A stretch of 64,000 nucleotides of DNA. Origin: Seriola aureovittata. Its lineage: Eukaryota > Chordata > Actinopteri > Carangiformes > Carangidae. Positions within the stretch are counted from its first letter, which is position 1. Each line of letters opens with the position of its first letter. The notes under the pieces were generated by a model that was not told where the DNA came from, searched no databases, and saw only the letters and a program-made list of their open reading frames with translations. Positions 63,857-64,000 of the stretch are shown in pieces. Location: assembly GCF_021018895.1 (NCBI RefSeq), contig NC_079373.1, forward strand, positions 9,520,501 through 9,584,500, written 5' to 3'. The position numbers were made by a program, and so were the translations under genes.

Positions 63857-64000
63857 GTAGGCTTATAGATTTACAATGTGTCAGGAAGATACCGAATGTG
63901 AATGTGGATGACCTTAATTTAATGTGAATAGTGAGCGTGTATGGCTGTGTGCGCGGCTCCTGCTCCGTGGAAGACGCTAAGGAACACATTGAGCGCAGTG
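63857..64000 (+). other. prkar2b: Start of prkar2b intron 1
   Basis: Intronic sequence beginning GTAGGC. The open frame continues 23 codons to a TGA but does not resemble the family. Confidence 0.75.

Overview
The window looks like nuclear DNA from a ray-finned (teleost, probably percomorph) fish. Genes are split by GT-AG introns, dinucleotide microsatellites are abundant, a decayed Tc1-like transposon lies in an intron, and several dispersed repeats resemble types common in fish genomes. The proteins are vertebrate (Kv4.2 channel, GRP94, NT5DC3, PKA RII-beta), and a TMT-type opsin is present. All exon boundaries were worked out by eye from reading frame, splice signals and remembered family sequences; no alignment was run.

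Layout. 1-2582: upstream and 5' region of kcnd2 with a TC/GA repeat near the likely promoter. 2583-33152 (+): kcnd2, six coding exons, 623 codons plus stop, with a 25 kb first intron (3695-28737) that interrupts the selectivity-filter codons and carries the Tc1 remnant, AT/GT satellites and other repeats. 33153-35093: kcnd2 3'UTR and intergenic DNA. 35094-37321 (-): a two-exon class A orphan GPCR (566 aa) with a lysine/glutamate-rich third intracellular loop of about 270 residues. 37322-40433: intergenic DNA with a perfect 66-bp palindrome and a SINE-like repeat. 40434-42370 (-): a four-exon TMT/encephalopsin-type opsin (360 aa). 44029-50638 (-): nt5dc3, 14 coding exons (578 aa). 52709-58465 (+): hsp90b1 (GRP94), 18 coding exons (797 aa) with two perfect ER-stress elements upstream and one GC-AG intron. 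58466-63591: intergenic. 63592-63856 (+): first coding exon of prkar2b, which runs off the right edge.

The genes do not form a pathway. kcnd2 and the GPCR converge, nt5dc3 and hsp90b1 are divergent with start codons about 2.1 kb apart, and hsp90b1 and prkar2b are in tandem. From memory of human gene order, kcnd2 and prkar2b belong to 7q, whereas hsp90b1 and nt5dc3 are neighbours on 12q23, so the block seems to join two ancestral neighbourhoods. I saw no bacterial, phage or CRISPR-like system. The most unusual items are the perfect palindrome at 38620-38685, the orphan GPCR and the splice-site and secondary-structure features within kcnd2.
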